NCBI GenBank assembly: GCA_025506515.1
Contig: CM046452.1
Span: forward strand, 71,105,080 to 71,169,079
Reading direction: 5' to 3'
Source: Flaveria trinervia
Taxonomy: Eukaryota > Streptophyta > Magnoliopsida > Asterales > Asteraceae
DNA length: 64,000 nt
The translations under genes were made by a program, and so were the position numbers. The notes beneath the pieces were generated by a model, which saw nothing but the letters and a program-made list of their open reading frames with translations, ran no database searches and was not told the DNA's origin. This document shows, piece after piece, positions 1 through 11,574 of this stretch (the first letter of the stretch is position 1; each line of letters opens with the position of its first letter).

Positions 1-2130
1 CTGTGGATGTGATTGATCTATCCTCCAGCTCACCTATGCAAGTGGGTGATGCTACCAAAAAGGGGGAGAAAGTCTTTACAGCCACATAACCTGGGAGTTC
101 CTCTGAGAGAATGGACATTGAGGACTCACCATCCTCACTTGCAACTGTGCATTCTCAGCAACCTCTAGATCACATTGATGTGGACTACACAGACTCCTTC
201 ATACAGAGTCTGTTTGAGGATGGGATACCAAGGGCTATGTCACCTCCATCATCCTTCAATCACATCATTGGATGGAGGTATGACAACAACTGGAAGGCCC
301 TCATCATCATAAGAGTTCAAGGACAGCAAGAAGTCTTCAACTTTCAGACCTTGAACTACTATGAAGGTCTGGATCTAGTCAACATGCCACTTGTCAACCC
401 AAACAATCAAGACAAGCTGACAGACTAGCCAAAAGAATCCAAGACAGGATCATTGCAGAGTTCAGCCTAAGAAGGAGACTAAGGCAATCAGGCAATGTCA
501 TCGGTCAACTGGATGTTGAGGCAGACCCTAAGATTAGCTTCATAGGGGAAACCTTGACTGAAGGCCCAGTGACAGAACCTGAGAGCCCTATCTCATCATC
601 TCCAACTGCTGCAGAGATCCATATTCCTTCTGAGACACTGCTGGTGAAGGTGCTTCTCAACCTCTCTCTGGCCTGAGCTCAAATGCTGCAACAAGCAATG
701 AAGGCCAAAGCTCTCTCCACCCTGAGTCACAAAGGTCTGTGAGTGACAAAGGGAAAAGAAAGATGACATCTGAGGAGATTGAGGAGGAGGAGAGAGAGAG
801 AGAAAAGGAAGCTGAGGGGAGAAGGTTCCTCTTCTGGGTCTTCAAGACTCATGGAGTCTGCAATCAGGGCTGCCCCAGACAGATACTCAGAATGATGAGT
901 TAAGGGCAGTCAGGATCAACTATCTACAGACTAGGAACTATGACATAGATAATATCATTTCTCCCCTTGGATGAATTGAATGAGCTGGTTGATCTGGAAA
1001 GGTCAAGAGAGAAAGAGGAGGCAGAAGATGCAGAACTCCTAGTACAGATCAAAGAAGAAAGAAAAAGAAAAAGACTGTACAGAGGTATGCCTACCCTCTC
1101 ACCAGTTCAAGAAAGTCCTGAACAAGAGGATGTGGTTCAACAAGAACCTCAGGTAGTAATGAAGAAGAAGACAGAATCAAGATGATTAACTACCTGAGTG
1201 CCACAGGTCTCTATCAGGTAGATGCACTCCTTCCCTTACCTTATGACTATGTTGAGTTTGAGTATTTAAAACAACTTGAGCTTGAGTTAGTCAAGGAAAA
1301 AAAGACAACAAAGAGGAAGATGAGGGAAGAAGCTGCAAAGTCAAGAGCCATCATCCAAAAGAGCATGAAGAAGTCTGCTGATAGGCAGAGGATGATGAGC
1401 TTCTTGAAGCTGTATGGATTCTCCGGAAGGAGACTTGGACCCATGTCTCTATCCACTATGGATGAGCATATCAGGGTAATCAAGCAGAAGATCAAGAGTG
1501 GAGTGCTCACTGACTTACACTCCACTCCAAGTCAGGCCCCACCTGAAGTGGAGGTTAAGGTTGAACAAACAGACACAACACAATCCGGACCTCCTGCTAA
1601 TGCTCAGCAAGCTTCATCTTCTGATCCACAGCAGGGTCAACCCCCTCTCCTTCTGACCTGAGAGAGAGGAAGTCCCAACTGAGAGAGAGTATAGATCAAT
1701 CTGGTGCTGCAGGCCAGTCTTCTCAGTTAAATTTGGAAAGAGAAAGAGAAGATGGCTTCTAAACCAAAGTCTAAGAAGAAGAAGAAGCCTGCATCCTCTT
1801 CTGAACCTCAGGATGAATCAGAACAACCTGAGGATGTGCAGCCAGAGGATGCTCAACCAACTCAACTTTAGTAGCTCCTCTTGCATCAGGAAGACCCATC
1901 TTGTCTTGGACATACACCACAAATCCAGAAAGGGGCATGTCATTAGAGATCAAGGCTTTGAAGACACTTATACATGGCAAGACATGTTTCATTTTCCTCT
2001 GCATGATCTTTGACATGAGAAGATACTCGACAGTTTGAAGAATCCTGATCATCCTTGAAGAAAGGAATGGTTATCATTCTAATGAGGACTGTTGATATCT
2101 GAAGTCTTCTTAGTGTTTTGGTAGCATCAG
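1..2130 (+). pseudogene. Env-like 3' frame of a SIRE-type copia element, broken (copy A)
   Basis: The window opens inside the frame that SIRE/Maximus copia elements carry between pol and the 3' LTR. Surviving open pieces lie at 111-428, 967-1185 and 1182-1661, with a last piece near 1900-2013. They match, in the same order, the minus-strand copy at 53231-56640. Recognisable parts are an Asp/Ser-rich N-terminal piece, a module ending in PLVNP, Glu/Arg-rich coiled-coil stretches, and a C-terminal module with YTWQDMF. A run coding ATKKGEK sits at 50-72. Frameshifts and stops fall near 425-660, 960, 1185 and 1660, so the frame is dead. The product is often called envelope-like in these elements, but no membrane function is shown here. 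The polypurine tract and LTR follow directly. The upstream part, including pol, is outside the window. Confidence 0.8.
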
Positions 2131-2143
2131 CCTAGGGGGAGTT
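2131..2143 (+). other. Polypurine tract of SIRE copy A
   Basis: The run CCTAGGGGGAG lies directly before the LTR start TGTAGAGA and is conserved in the copy at 53190-53203 (minus). In LTR retrotransposons this tract primes plus-strand DNA synthesis, so it fixes the LTR start and the element orientation. Confidence 0.85.
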
Positions 2144-2220
2144 TGTAGAGACTAATGAAGAGGCTGATGCAACCCAAACATCCAAGGCTTAATCTGCTGC
2201 ACAAGTTCTGAAGTAGAATG

Positions 2221-2375
2221 CTTCGGAAGTTTCACACACTCAACAGAAATATTCTAAGTGTGAAATCTTCCGAAGCCAAGACCAATATCTTCCGAAGCCA
2301 AAGATGAAGTCTTCCGAAGCCTCAGAGACAAAGTCTTCCGAAGCTTCAAGTTAGGAAGACAGATTTCTTCCGAAG
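2221..2375 (+). promoter_or_regulatory. Array of six CTTCCGAAG-type motifs in the U3 of the SIRE LTR
   Basis: Copies start at 2221 (as the reverse complement CTTCGGAAG), 2267, 2289, 2311, 2334 and 2367, spaced about 22 bp apart in the middle. The array lies about 310-470 bp upstream of the TATA-like box, a normal place for LTR enhancer repeats. An enhancer role is inferred. In the second SIRE LTR most copies have lost their CG. Confidence 0.55.
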
Positions 2376-2688
2376 ACTTTTAAGACATGCTTTTTCTAAT
2401 GTACCTTTTTGTAAAGCTGGACACCTTCTGCTGCACCTCTGCAAGCCACCAACTTACATGAGTTGGTGAAAAGGTCCATGCTTTTGGTAACTGTACATGA
2501 GGTCTTGAGTCTGTATACTTTCTACTTATGTACTTTATCCTTTTTGTAATAGAAAAGGATGTGAGCTATGGCATGTCATAGTCACAAGTCAAAATGCAAT
2601 CTGCCTTTTGACTTTACAATTGATTTTGTTTGTGTCTAGTTAATTGTATCCAGCTGGCTTCCATAGTATAACCAGCTGTAGGATGTAG

Positions 2689-2694
2689 TATAAG
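2689..2694 (+). promoter_or_regulatory. TATA-like box of SIRE LTR copy A
   Basis: TATAAG lies in a stretch conserved with the other LTR copy (52629-52634, minus). It would be the core promoter for the element transcript; no transcript evidence is available. Confidence 0.5.
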
Positions 2695-3090
2695 TATCTC
2701 ATGTTCTTGTATCTTTTATTTATGCTTTGTAACACTTGTACTAGAACATAGAAAAAGCAATATACTGCATTCTTGAAAACCATACTCTTGTGTTCTGTCT
2801 CTTACATTACTTGTGTTCTTAGTGTCTTATCTTGGTTAATCTAGTTTACTGTTTGAATAAAGTTTGGTTAATCTCCTCTTTGTGTTGTTGTGTTGTAACT
2901 CACACCCTTCAACGATCCTGCATTTATGTTTGGTTCTTTGTTAATTCTTTTATTTAAAAGTTAATAATTAAACTATTAAATTAAACATAACATTACTATT
3001 AGATTATAAAATAAATAATAATAATAATAACAATGATAACTAAAATAATAGTAACAATAATAAGATTAACATAACTAAACTCATAATAAT

Positions 3091-3093
3091 ATG

Positions 3094-3137
<44 letters not shown>

Positions 3138-3140
3138 ATA

Positions 3141-3176
<36 letters not shown>

Positions 3177-3200
3177 TGTATGTATATATGTATGTATAAA
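3091..3200. repeat. Compound TA / TATG microsatellite
   Basis: A run of about 17 TA units is followed by about nine TATG units and further TA. It lies in an AT-rich stretch (2923-3300) with no gene. A short open frame of alternating Tyr/Ile codons crosses it and has no coding meaning. Confidence 0.95.
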
Positions 3201-3629
3201 AGTTAATCAATTGACATATTTTAAGTTTAGAAAGGTTGAGGGGTTCATTGTGTCAAGTTTAAAACTTAAATAAAAGTTTATGGCATAAAATAATAACAGT
3301 GTGAAATAACAAGGACGATTTGTGTAATTATCCAAAACCAAATTTGTTACCCTTTCCCACCCCCGCAATTCCAGCGAGCTCCGACGGCCATTTAACCTTT
3401 CAATAACTTCGATTAATAAACTAAACCGTTTCCAATCGATTTGTTGGCATGATTCGAACCGATTGGGGGGTTATATTAAAGATCTAACACTGGTTACAGG
3501 AGCTTTCGAGCTCGAGTAACTGTTGAACATTAATCATCAACCATTTGACAATTAAAACTTAATAATAACCTAATTAAACTAACCTAATTGCTCATCTATC
3601 AATCTTTAATCGTATACAACACTCAATTA

Positions 3630-5430
3630 CACCTGAAACGACTCCAAACACCAAATTTGATCATCCTTTTTCATCGCAAACCTGCAACTAGTCGAGCACT
3701 ATCCTTTGGTGTTCAAGAAGCAGAATTGATAGAGGGCTTTTGATCTCGTTCACCGTTGGAAGCTTTCTGCAAAATGAATTTGATTTATGTTCTCGTTTGC
3801 AACCTGAACCGTTCACGACATAGTCGCGACTTGTTCTTCGTCATATTCATCTCGAATCCACTTCCAACCGGGTCATTGTTTACATCTACACACTCGTTTA
3901 AACATGGGGAACAAAAGCCCCATGGTTAACAATGTACATGGAATCGATAATGCTTCAATTTAGGATCAATTGAACCTAGGGTTCATGTGATTTGGGTGTG
4001 GTTTGCATCTAGTCTTTTTAACATTTGGGAACCAAGTTAAACCATGACCACGGCCTTGGTTTGCTGGTTATTCACTCACCCACTCAAACAGGAGGTCCCC
4101 ATTTCGAACCCGGAGAGCATCACATATTTTTTAGGCCTTTTTGGCCCATAAAATAAAGATTAAAAGTTTCTAAAAATCATAAAAATAATTTTTTTAAACT
4201 TTGATTATTTTAAATCACAGGATTATTTTCTGTAACTTAATTATAAAAAAAGTATAATAATGATAATTAAAATATATATATTATAATAATATAAATAAAA
4301 TACCTTTGTATTTTTTATATGTTAAAGTTAATGTTATAGTTAGCTTATTTCTTACAAAAAAATTAGATTTTAAGTACTAGCTAAATGTACACATATTATT
4401 ATTTCAAACATTGCCTTAAATTATTGTGCAAATCGTGTTTATCTTATAAAACTTTATTCAAACTTTATAAATCTTTACAAATTATTATAAATGTTATTCT
4501 TGTTTTATGTTTTTATATATAATAAAAAATATTGATCCCAAGGAAACATAACTGGTTCTATTTCTTAAAATATAATTATTTGACAAAGCCCAAAATCCAC
4601 TTAAAACCCTCAATCTCGTTAATTCGATAAACTTGTTATTAAATTTAAATCTTGTAATTATATATTTAGGTGTCTTGTGACGATTTACGTTGGAACGACG
4701 CCTAATAATATTTCTTGTAATCATCCATCGTATATTTTTATATGAGTATTTCTTTACCTCTTTTTCCTATTTTCACACTTTGGGGTGAAACATGTTACAT
4801 TATAACCATTGCACTTGTAAACGTTGGATTCTTGTAAACTTATGGTAATTTACTTGTGTGTTGTGGTTAGTTGAACTTTGTAGCTACCATGTAATGTCGA
4901 ATATATGTACAATCATTAACTATTGCTAGCCTGGCAACACCATAGATCTATGGGCCTGACAAGCCTGCTTGGTTTATCCAAGTACACTTAGTTAATCATA
5001 TATACTTGTAAATATTTGAGACTTGTAAAAATCTGTCAAGGTTTGATTGTGCATTCTGTCTTACATCCCTAGCTACTTTGTTCTCTAACTTACAACATGT
5101 ATTGCCATCTTTTATATACTTATGTATTGAAAACTATGGAAATCTCATCAACATTATTGTTGACCTTTTACTTTTAACATGTTTAAGGAAATACTCAAGT
5201 TTGATCGCTACTTTTGCAGCTTGTTCACACATAGAATGGACCTAGTTAAATAAACAAATGAGCTTGTTATATTTCTTACTATGCTTGTTAATTTCTTTAT
5301 TTGAGACTTATGTTTGTAATGTCACCTTTGAAACTTATAGTATATTTGGATTTATAATAGCGTTATGTGACTGTGAACGATCTTAACTCTCATATCTCGA
5401 CATTTCCGCCATCAAGGTTGGGGTGTGACA
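3630..5430 (-). repeat. Gypsy-type LTR fragment, family X (copy A)
   Basis: Read on the minus strand it begins TGTCACACCCC at 5430, a start typical of Ty3/gypsy LTRs. The stretch 4780-5180 matches 50600-51010 (opposite strand) closely, and weaker similarity reaches about 3630. A tRNA-like stretch lies at 4051-4120. The 3' end of the LTR and the primer site are missing, so LTR status is inferred from the terminus and the shared family. There is no coding potential. The part from 2923 to 3630 is AT-rich and may belong to the same LTR. Confidence 0.6.
4051..4120 (+). other. tRNA-like stretch in family X (degenerate Pol III boxes)
   Basis: A B-box-like TTCGAACCCGG (4103-4113) lies downstream of a GGTTTGCTGGTTA block. 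The same organisation, better preserved, lies at 51868-51935 in the second family X copy. It could be a SINE relic or a convergent tRNA-like element inside the LTR. It is not a functional tRNA gene. Confidence 0.35.
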
Positions 5431-5920
5431 ATTGTGAAATAAGATGAAGTAAATTTTATATTATTTTATGGAGATATAGTGATAGGGTTGGGATAAGAGA
5501 TGCATCAAAAATGTTCTAATAAAATTTTATCATGACCCCTTTAATTATATGATGAGACATTGGATTAATATATAATCATTAAAGTAGCCTAGCTATTAAA
5601 GACCTCAAAGTGCCTAATATAATAAAGAAAATAATAATGTATGTATCATGTATAGTCTAGTTTGATGTATAATATAACTTAGTCAGAATTGTAAGATGAT
5701 TGGTTGATAGAACTTTGTTTCTTGTCACAAAACACCTCTAAAACTATTGAACAGAAGTTGATAGTAAAGCAGCTGGATTAATTAAGTGAACCCGATGTGA
5801 AACTCTGCATTTTCAGGTTGTTTTTCGTCTAACACGAACATAATTATCTAATCATTCATGTATGCATTTAACTAGGTTTAAATGACTGCGCCAGTTATGA
5901 CATAAACATTCACGTAACGA
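5431..5920. other. No gene; target sequence of the solo LTR
   Basis: AT-rich sequence without a convincing frame or RNA gene. It continues across the solo LTR into 8513 once the LTR and one TAATC copy are removed. Confidence 0.6.
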
Positions 5921-6589
5921 TAATCTGTAACACCCGGAAATTTCTATTTAAACAAAAGGAAAAGAAAAGTAAGTGGAAGGAATAGAAATTATGCACAAGT
6001 GAAGGGGAAAAAGTGTACAAAGTACAACCTTTTTACTTTAAGGATTTAAGGGGCATGGTTGCCCATTCTTTCTTCTTCATTCTTCTTCAATCGGCTGAAA
6101 GGAAGAAGAGAGAGAGAGCCCGGTTCTAGAGAGAGAAAGTGGAAGAAGCAGCTTCAAAGGTAAGTCTTCTCTTCTATGAGCTCGGTCTCAGCTGGGTTTC
6201 GAGTTCTTGACCAAAGTTCTGGTTGTTTAGAGTTTGTTTTCGGGATTCAAGAGCTGAATCGAAGTGGGTCTTGAACTGGAAGAGTGTTGTTCAAAGGCTG
6301 CTCAAGGTGAGTTTCTAGAACCCCTCTTTTACTGATTTTCAACTGATTTGGGGCTATTATGCATACTAAGTAAACATTTTGAAAGAAACCGTGGATTTAC
6401 AGCTTTATGTTCGAAATGTTGTATGTATGTATGTATGTATGTTATAGTGATGATTATGGGTTAGTGATGATGTATAACGTGCTTAGAGGGCCTTAGTATG
6501 TTAGATCCGTGCTTGGGTATGAGTAGAATGATAATCGGGTGATGTTGATAACATAGAAAAGATTTCAGAATGTTGTGATGAACATGAAC

Positions 6590-7080
6590 AGTGGTCCATG
6601 CACCCAGAGGTGGCTCATGCGCCCAAACAGTTGTCCATGCGTCCAGCATGAGAGGCCAGACGCCTAAGTGTTGGCCATGCGCCCAAGAGTGGGTCATGCG
6701 CCTAAATAGTGGCCCATGCGCCCAGCATGTTGGCCATGCGTCTAAGTGTTGACCATGCCCCAAGGGTGGGTCATGCGCCTAAATAGTGCCCATGCGCCCA
6801 AGTGATTGAAACAACTAAGTGTTGGCCATGCGCCTAAATAGTGCCCAAGCGCCCAAGTGATTGAAACGGCTAAGTGTTGACCATGCGCCTAAATAGTGCC
6901 CATGCGCCTAAATAGTGCCCATGCGCCCAAGTGATTGAAACGGCTAAGTGTTGGTGATGCACCTGAACAGGTGTCATGCGCCTGAACAGGGCAGAAGCGC
7001 CCAAATAGTGCTCATGCGCTCAGACTGTTTTACACTTAGAATTTTTATGCTCATGCGCCTGGAAGGTCCCATACGCCCAA
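6590..7080 (+). repeat. Degenerate GCGCCTAAACAGT minisatellite in the solo LTR
   Basis: Roughly twenty units of about 20-30 bp centre on ATGCGCCYAA, often followed by CAGT or GTGTTGGCC. Equivalent arrays lie at 28435-28790 and 33480-33900 in the related LTRs, and similar motifs occur in the unrelated copia element. Open frames through this array rich in His, Trp and Ala are repeat artefacts. Confidence 0.85.
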
Positions 7081-7429
7081 TTTGGACTTGAGGTTTTCTA
7101 AGTGATTTTTAAGGGGTATTATGGGGAGATAGGCCTGGTTGATGTGATGGCTAATGTTTGATGTGAGTTATGCATGTATGATGCTGCCTGTATGGTGTAT
7201 GTTTATGTTCCTTATGATGATGTATGTTTATCTTTTCCATGACTTTACGTGTAATGTTAATGAATAAATGAAGTATTATGTAACGTAAAGTGAAAGATAA
7301 AGGAAAGAGGAACATGAAGTAAGAATGCATGCATTAATGAGTAATGAAAGTAGAGATAGTCTTGTAAGCATGGCATGTACATCGGGGTCTTTCTTTGTGA
7401 TTGACCATTTGCATAGAACTATTGTTGCA

Positions 7430-7835
7430 TACGGTATTGTGACCACGAGGTACGATGCACCATTATAGAAGGTCTATGATAGGCCTAGGTCCAGAACCAC
7501 GAACAGAAAGGTATTGCATAGTAAACCTTCATTCATACCTTAGGTATTGTGACCACGAGGTGCGATGCACCGTTATAGAAGGTCTATGATAGGCCTAGGT
7601 CCAGAACCACGAACAGAAAGGTACTGCATAGTAAACCTACATTCATACCTTAGGTACTATGACCACGAGGTGCGATGCACCGTTATAGAAGGTCTATGAT
7701 AGGCCTAGGTCCAGAACCACGAACAGAAAGGTATTGCATAGTAGAACTAAATCTTACCCTAGGTACCGTGACCACGAGGTGCGATTCATCGTTATAGAAG
7801 GTCTATGATAGGCCTAGGTCCAGTACCATGAATAG
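7430..7835 (+). repeat. Four tandem ~110-bp units in the solo LTR
   Basis: The anchor GACCACGAGG recurs at about 7441, 7551, 7661 and 7770. Each unit also carries GGTCTATGATAGGCCTAGG, which contains the palindrome-like AGGCCT/CCTAGG core. The full-length relative has five units in each LTR. Confidence 0.92.
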
Positions 7836-8512
7836 AAGGGAAGAGTTTATGGTTGTCAGAAAGGAAATTAAAGCATGAAAGATTAAAGAAGATAATGATG
7901 TAAAGAACGAACGTATGAATGAACGTTAATGAATTATCGTATTATGCACAGAATGTGATCCTTGTCATACGACCTCAGTAATCGTGGCTGAGTGCCACGA
8001 AGAGGGTAAAATCTGACCGGATCTAGAAAGAGAAGTGAACGATAATGTAATACATTGAACGAACAAAGTTAAAGAACATAATGACGAAGATGATAATGAT
8101 ATTATCTGTATGTACGTATGATGCATGATCACGAATGGTTGTAAAGTATAGTATGATTTGAAATAAAGTAAAGAACGGTTTTAACAAAGTAAAGTATGTT
8201 TTATTATAAAACTGGAACTCACTCAGCGTCGCTGACTTTTGTATGCATGATAGTTGGCAGGTATATGTTGATGGTAAGGAGTTGCAGGCATGGATGCATA
8301 AGCTACTGGGAGCATTTTGAGGCTGGCATCCGTATTTTGACATGTCTTTGTATTTAAGATGAAAACAAATGTTGTAAATGAATAAAATGACATGTTTTTA
8401 GTTATTAATGAAAGTTTTAAATTCTGTTGAAAAATAAATGTACATTTTATAATGTTATTATGTGCATGAATGACCAACTGTGAGGTGCCCGGGTACGGGG
8501 CCTTTCATAATC

Positions 8513-11274
8513 CAAAGGATTACCAGATCAAACACAAGAGTCTTATCCCCGAATTTTGGTGATTTATCAAATTAACAATTCAAACAAATATAATCAATTT
8601 GAAATTATATGTTATGTGATTTCATGCTTAGATGGTTTAGTTTAATATGAAAATGGTAAATTCTAAGCATTTACTTATTATCGGATGTTTATGGTTTTGA
8701 TAAATGTAGTATTTATAAAAAAATACTATAAAACAACAGATTGAGCATTAATTTATAATGTTTGAGTTTAAATGATGTAACTGGAAGGTTTAAGCAATTT
8801 AGTTTAGAAAAAAATCATACATGGATCACCCAAACTTATTTTATAAAATTAAAGGGGTGCATTTAAACATAAAGGAACAAAACCCTAACTTCCACCACCC
8901 TAGCCCTCATTCAGCCACAACACCTCTCTCTCTCTTGATTTCACAACCCTAACACATACATACAATGTTTTTGATCATGTCATGCAAATTGCTTATGGAA
9001 ATCATTGTTGTGTGCATCAAGAAAGCTGTAGTGATCTATTTCTTGTGGATTAAGTTTTTGTTAGTTTTCATCCATTTTATTCAAATATGTTCTTGAAACC
9101 CTAATTTGTTCAAACATGCATCTCATTTATCATTATGTTAAATTGGATGTTGGTTATGTTTTATTATGCAATTCTACGATGATTGTATGTGTTAAACCTA
9201 CTACAAAGCCTAGTTTTGATTGAAAATAGAGACCAACAAATATTAGTAACTTATATTGGGGAATGTTGCAAATCATGGATTATGGGCATAATTGGAATGT
9301 TATAATGATGCTAGGGTGTTAGTTAAATCATGCTGATGTGGCTTGATGGTTTGGTTTTAAGAATTTGACTATGTTTTACTTATTATAGTAACTTTATTTG
9401 TAATGTTGTTTTGTGAATTAGATTTTAGATATGTATGATGAATTAGGATGATGGTTATGTACTGTTTAGTATATAGAAGTGAATTGGAAATGATTAAATC
9501 ATAAGAATCGATGAATGTTCTTAGTTTTCTATTGTTAGTAACTTCTTTGATTAGTAAGTTGTATGATAAATTCTATGTGTGTGATGTATGTTATGATGAT
9601 TGAAATTGATTTACATTGATCTTAGGAACACACTGAAAACTTGGATTGTAGAATGTGCAATTTGTAATCATATGTTACTAAAGGTGGAAACTTTATTCAC
9701 AAAAAGAATCTAGATGTTATTCAATTTCTATGTTAGGGAACTTAATGATTCACATATGATCTATAATGCATGTAAATATATGATAGATGGTTTATAGCGG
9801 TGGATTACACATATGTAACGGAAACCTTACCTTCTAAAAATAGAAAATTTCCAAATATAGAGATCCAATGTGAAACTTTACATGCAATGTGATTTGGATT
9901 GTATGAGCATGATTAAACATGATTGCATTAATATGGGTCACCAAAGGGGTGTTGGGTCAAACTGGTCAACTTTGGTCAAATTGGTCAAACGTGTTCATTT
10001 TCCATAAATGCACAAACAATTAGAATTTTGTGGATACAATTAGTTTACATGGACCATCATAAAAAATATTCACATACATATATTAGATAGGTAACATTTA
10101 ATTCCCCTGATTTTACATTTCTTTTTCTTACACATAATCCAAGATGAGTTTTCACGACCTTTTTCTTGCATATTTTTCATTTTTGGGAGAAACATGTAAA
10201 GCAAACTTGTTAATTCAGTATTACTGTTTATCACCTTTTTATTGTAGTGAATACTTTCAAAAAATTCGTTACATGTCAAACCATTAGTAACGAATTAGCA
10301 AGTTAATTTTGAGTAGTACAACTAGATCCGATAAAAATCACAAGCATTAGTCACACTAAATCGAGCGGAGGTCATACATGTGTAGTATTGACCTAACATT
10401 TAGCCACTATTTGTGATATAAGTGGCAGAAGGTAAACAACATTCAAAAAATTAGCCTTGGTTTGGAAACGCTACATAACTTAGACATAGGCTAGCTACTT
10501 ATTGATGTATCTTTGCTTACTTTATAATTCAAGTATTTTAAACACATTAATTGTTTATTAAACATGTGAACTTACCAACCATTATGTTGATACATTTAAC
10601 ATGTTTTCTGAAGTTTTTATCAAAACTAAGGAGTAGGGTTGTGTTATGGAGTCATATGCTTTTAAAACTATTTTAGTGACGTTACTTATTATCTATGGGC
10701 ACCATGTTTTGCGCATTTACTGACATTGGGTTTTATGTTTATTTATGTTTTCGTAATGTTTACTTTGAAATAATATTTTTCTCATCAATGACGGAGCAAC
10801 CATTTTATTTAAATTCATATAGTGTCATTTGACACTATCAATGACTGAGGTCCTAATTTATCACACGTCTCAAAAGAAACCCCGCATGTGGAATTTGAGG
10901 GGGTGACCCTCAACTCCTTTGGAACTCTCAGTTCTTGCTATTATTATCTTTTTAATGTATTGTAATATATAGAACTAGTTTTTATGTAATAAAAGCTTTT
11001 ACATATGCATATATGATTGTTAGTTCCTAGTACGAAAATGTTTTTTTACGAATTTTTTTATGTAATAAGCTAAATTCATAGAAGCCCTACTAAGTTAAGC
11101 ATCTAAAAAATAATTGTAGCTTTTCCCAATTAGGTAAGCATTTAAGTAAAAAGGATATTTCATATATAAAGTGTTAGATAAAATCCATAGAAGAATTGAT
11201 TTCTTAATTAATTTATTTTCTTAAAACAAATATATATATATATATATTTATTTCTTATATACATTAATTAGTTT
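8513..11274. other. No gene seen; AT-rich, probably old element debris
   Basis: No long frame, RNA gene or clear element boundary. The segment around 8880-8960 (CCACCACC and CTCTCTCT runs) looks like a plant 5' leader or LTR leader. GGTCAA-type repeats lie at 9950-9990. A perfect hairpin with 9-bp arms (ATAGTGTCA/TGACACTAT, 2-bp loop) is at 10819-10838. None of these is enough to name a feature. Confidence 0.5.
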
Positions 11275-11363
11275 TCTTAATTAATTTAGCTTATTTTCTT
11301 AAAACATATATATAAAGTGTTAGTAAAAAGGATATTTCATAAAACATATATATTTATTTTCTT
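11275..11363. other. Patchwork of locally copied segments (templated filler)
   Basis: Consecutive pieces are copies of nearby sequence. 11275-11305 resembles 11202-11227 with a 5-bp insert. 11305-11323 resembles 11161-11177. 11322-11340 is identical to 11145-11163 (19 bp). 11339-11363 is identical to 11638-11662 (25 bp). The joints overlap by AG and AT/CAT. It lies exactly where the gypsy leader at 11365 is cut off. Such chains are expected from synthesis-dependent or polymerase-theta-like break repair; that mechanism is inferred. Confidence 0.65.
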
Positions 11364-11364
11364 C

Positions 11365-11574
11365 ATACCCCAAGAATTACCTATTCTGACTACATCAGTA
11401 TTTAAATCTACTAGAAACACATAAACCACATAACATGCGCATGTAACACCGGTTAACCTTAAGAAAATACCTAATGGCACGCAACTACTCAGATTGGCAC
11501 CCCTTCCCTTTCCGTCCCATTCTTAGTTTAAGTTAAGGTTTATTTTGAAATTTTACCCATTTCACTTAAACTTT
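11365..11574 (-). other. Leader of a minus-strand gypsy element, truncated
   Basis: Downstream of the primer site on the minus strand, this matches the 5' leader of the plus-strand gypsy element (30320-30560), including the AGTTTAAGTGAA block just after the primer site and a TGCGCATGTTATGTGG block. It stops at the filler patchwork, so gag and pol that should follow are gone. Confidence 0.8.

Larger units (their letters stand above)
2144..2922 (+). repeat. SIRE-type copia LTR (copy A, 779 bp)
   Basis: The LTR begins TGTAGAGA after the polypurine tract and ends GATCCTGCA. Both ends are shared with the LTR at 52395-53189 on the other strand, and sequence beyond the end differs between the two copies, which supports the boundary. 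It contains six CTTCCGAAG-type motifs (2221-2375), a TATA-like box TATAAG at 2689-2694 and an AATAAA at 2856-2861. By eye it is roughly 10% diverged from the other copy. The matching 5' LTR is not in the window. Confidence 0.85.
5926..8507 (+). mobile_element. Solo gypsy LTR with target duplication TAATC
   Basis: A 2582-bp LTR starts TGTAACACCC and ends GGGGCCTTTCA. It is flanked by TAATC at 5921-5925 and 8508-8512, and no primer site or polypurine tract adjoins it, so it is a solo LTR left by recombination between two LTRs. It is the same family as the LTRs at 27679-30303 and 32805-35262. It holds, in order, a GA-rich leader with splice-donor-like AGGTAAGT near 6160, a TATG microsatellite (6420-6441), a GCGCCTAAACAGT minisatellite (6590-7080), four ~110-bp tandem units (7430-7830) and a conserved block ending in GCGTCGCTGACTTTT at about 8225-8240. 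Confidence 0.93.

Noticed and set aside
3091..3273. Open frame of alternating Tyr/Ile codons
   Set aside because: It is a translated TA microsatellite.
1..5430. Idea that copy A and 50334-56640 are one composite that moved as a unit
   Set aside because: Both show a SIRE LTR end next to family X sequence, but the X sequence right after the LTR end differs (AT-rich in A, CCTTCC...CTCGAG in B), so the junctions are at different X positions and fit independent insertions.
6461..6763. Open frame rich in His, Trp and Ala (also at 28298-28681 and 33353-33823)
   Set aside because: It runs antisense through the GCGCCTAAACAGT minisatellite; the protein repeats simply mirror the DNA repeat, and opposite-strand frames exist in the same place.
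7430..7835. Regular repeats resembling a CRISPR-like or satellite locus
   Set aside because: Whole ~110-bp units are repeated without unique spacers, lie at the same position in every LTR of the family, and the genome is a plant nuclear one.
10819..10838. Perfect 9-bp-arm hairpin as a terminator or regulatory site
   Set aside because: Isolated in AT-rich noncoding sequence with no neighbouring gene; no functional interpretation is supported.
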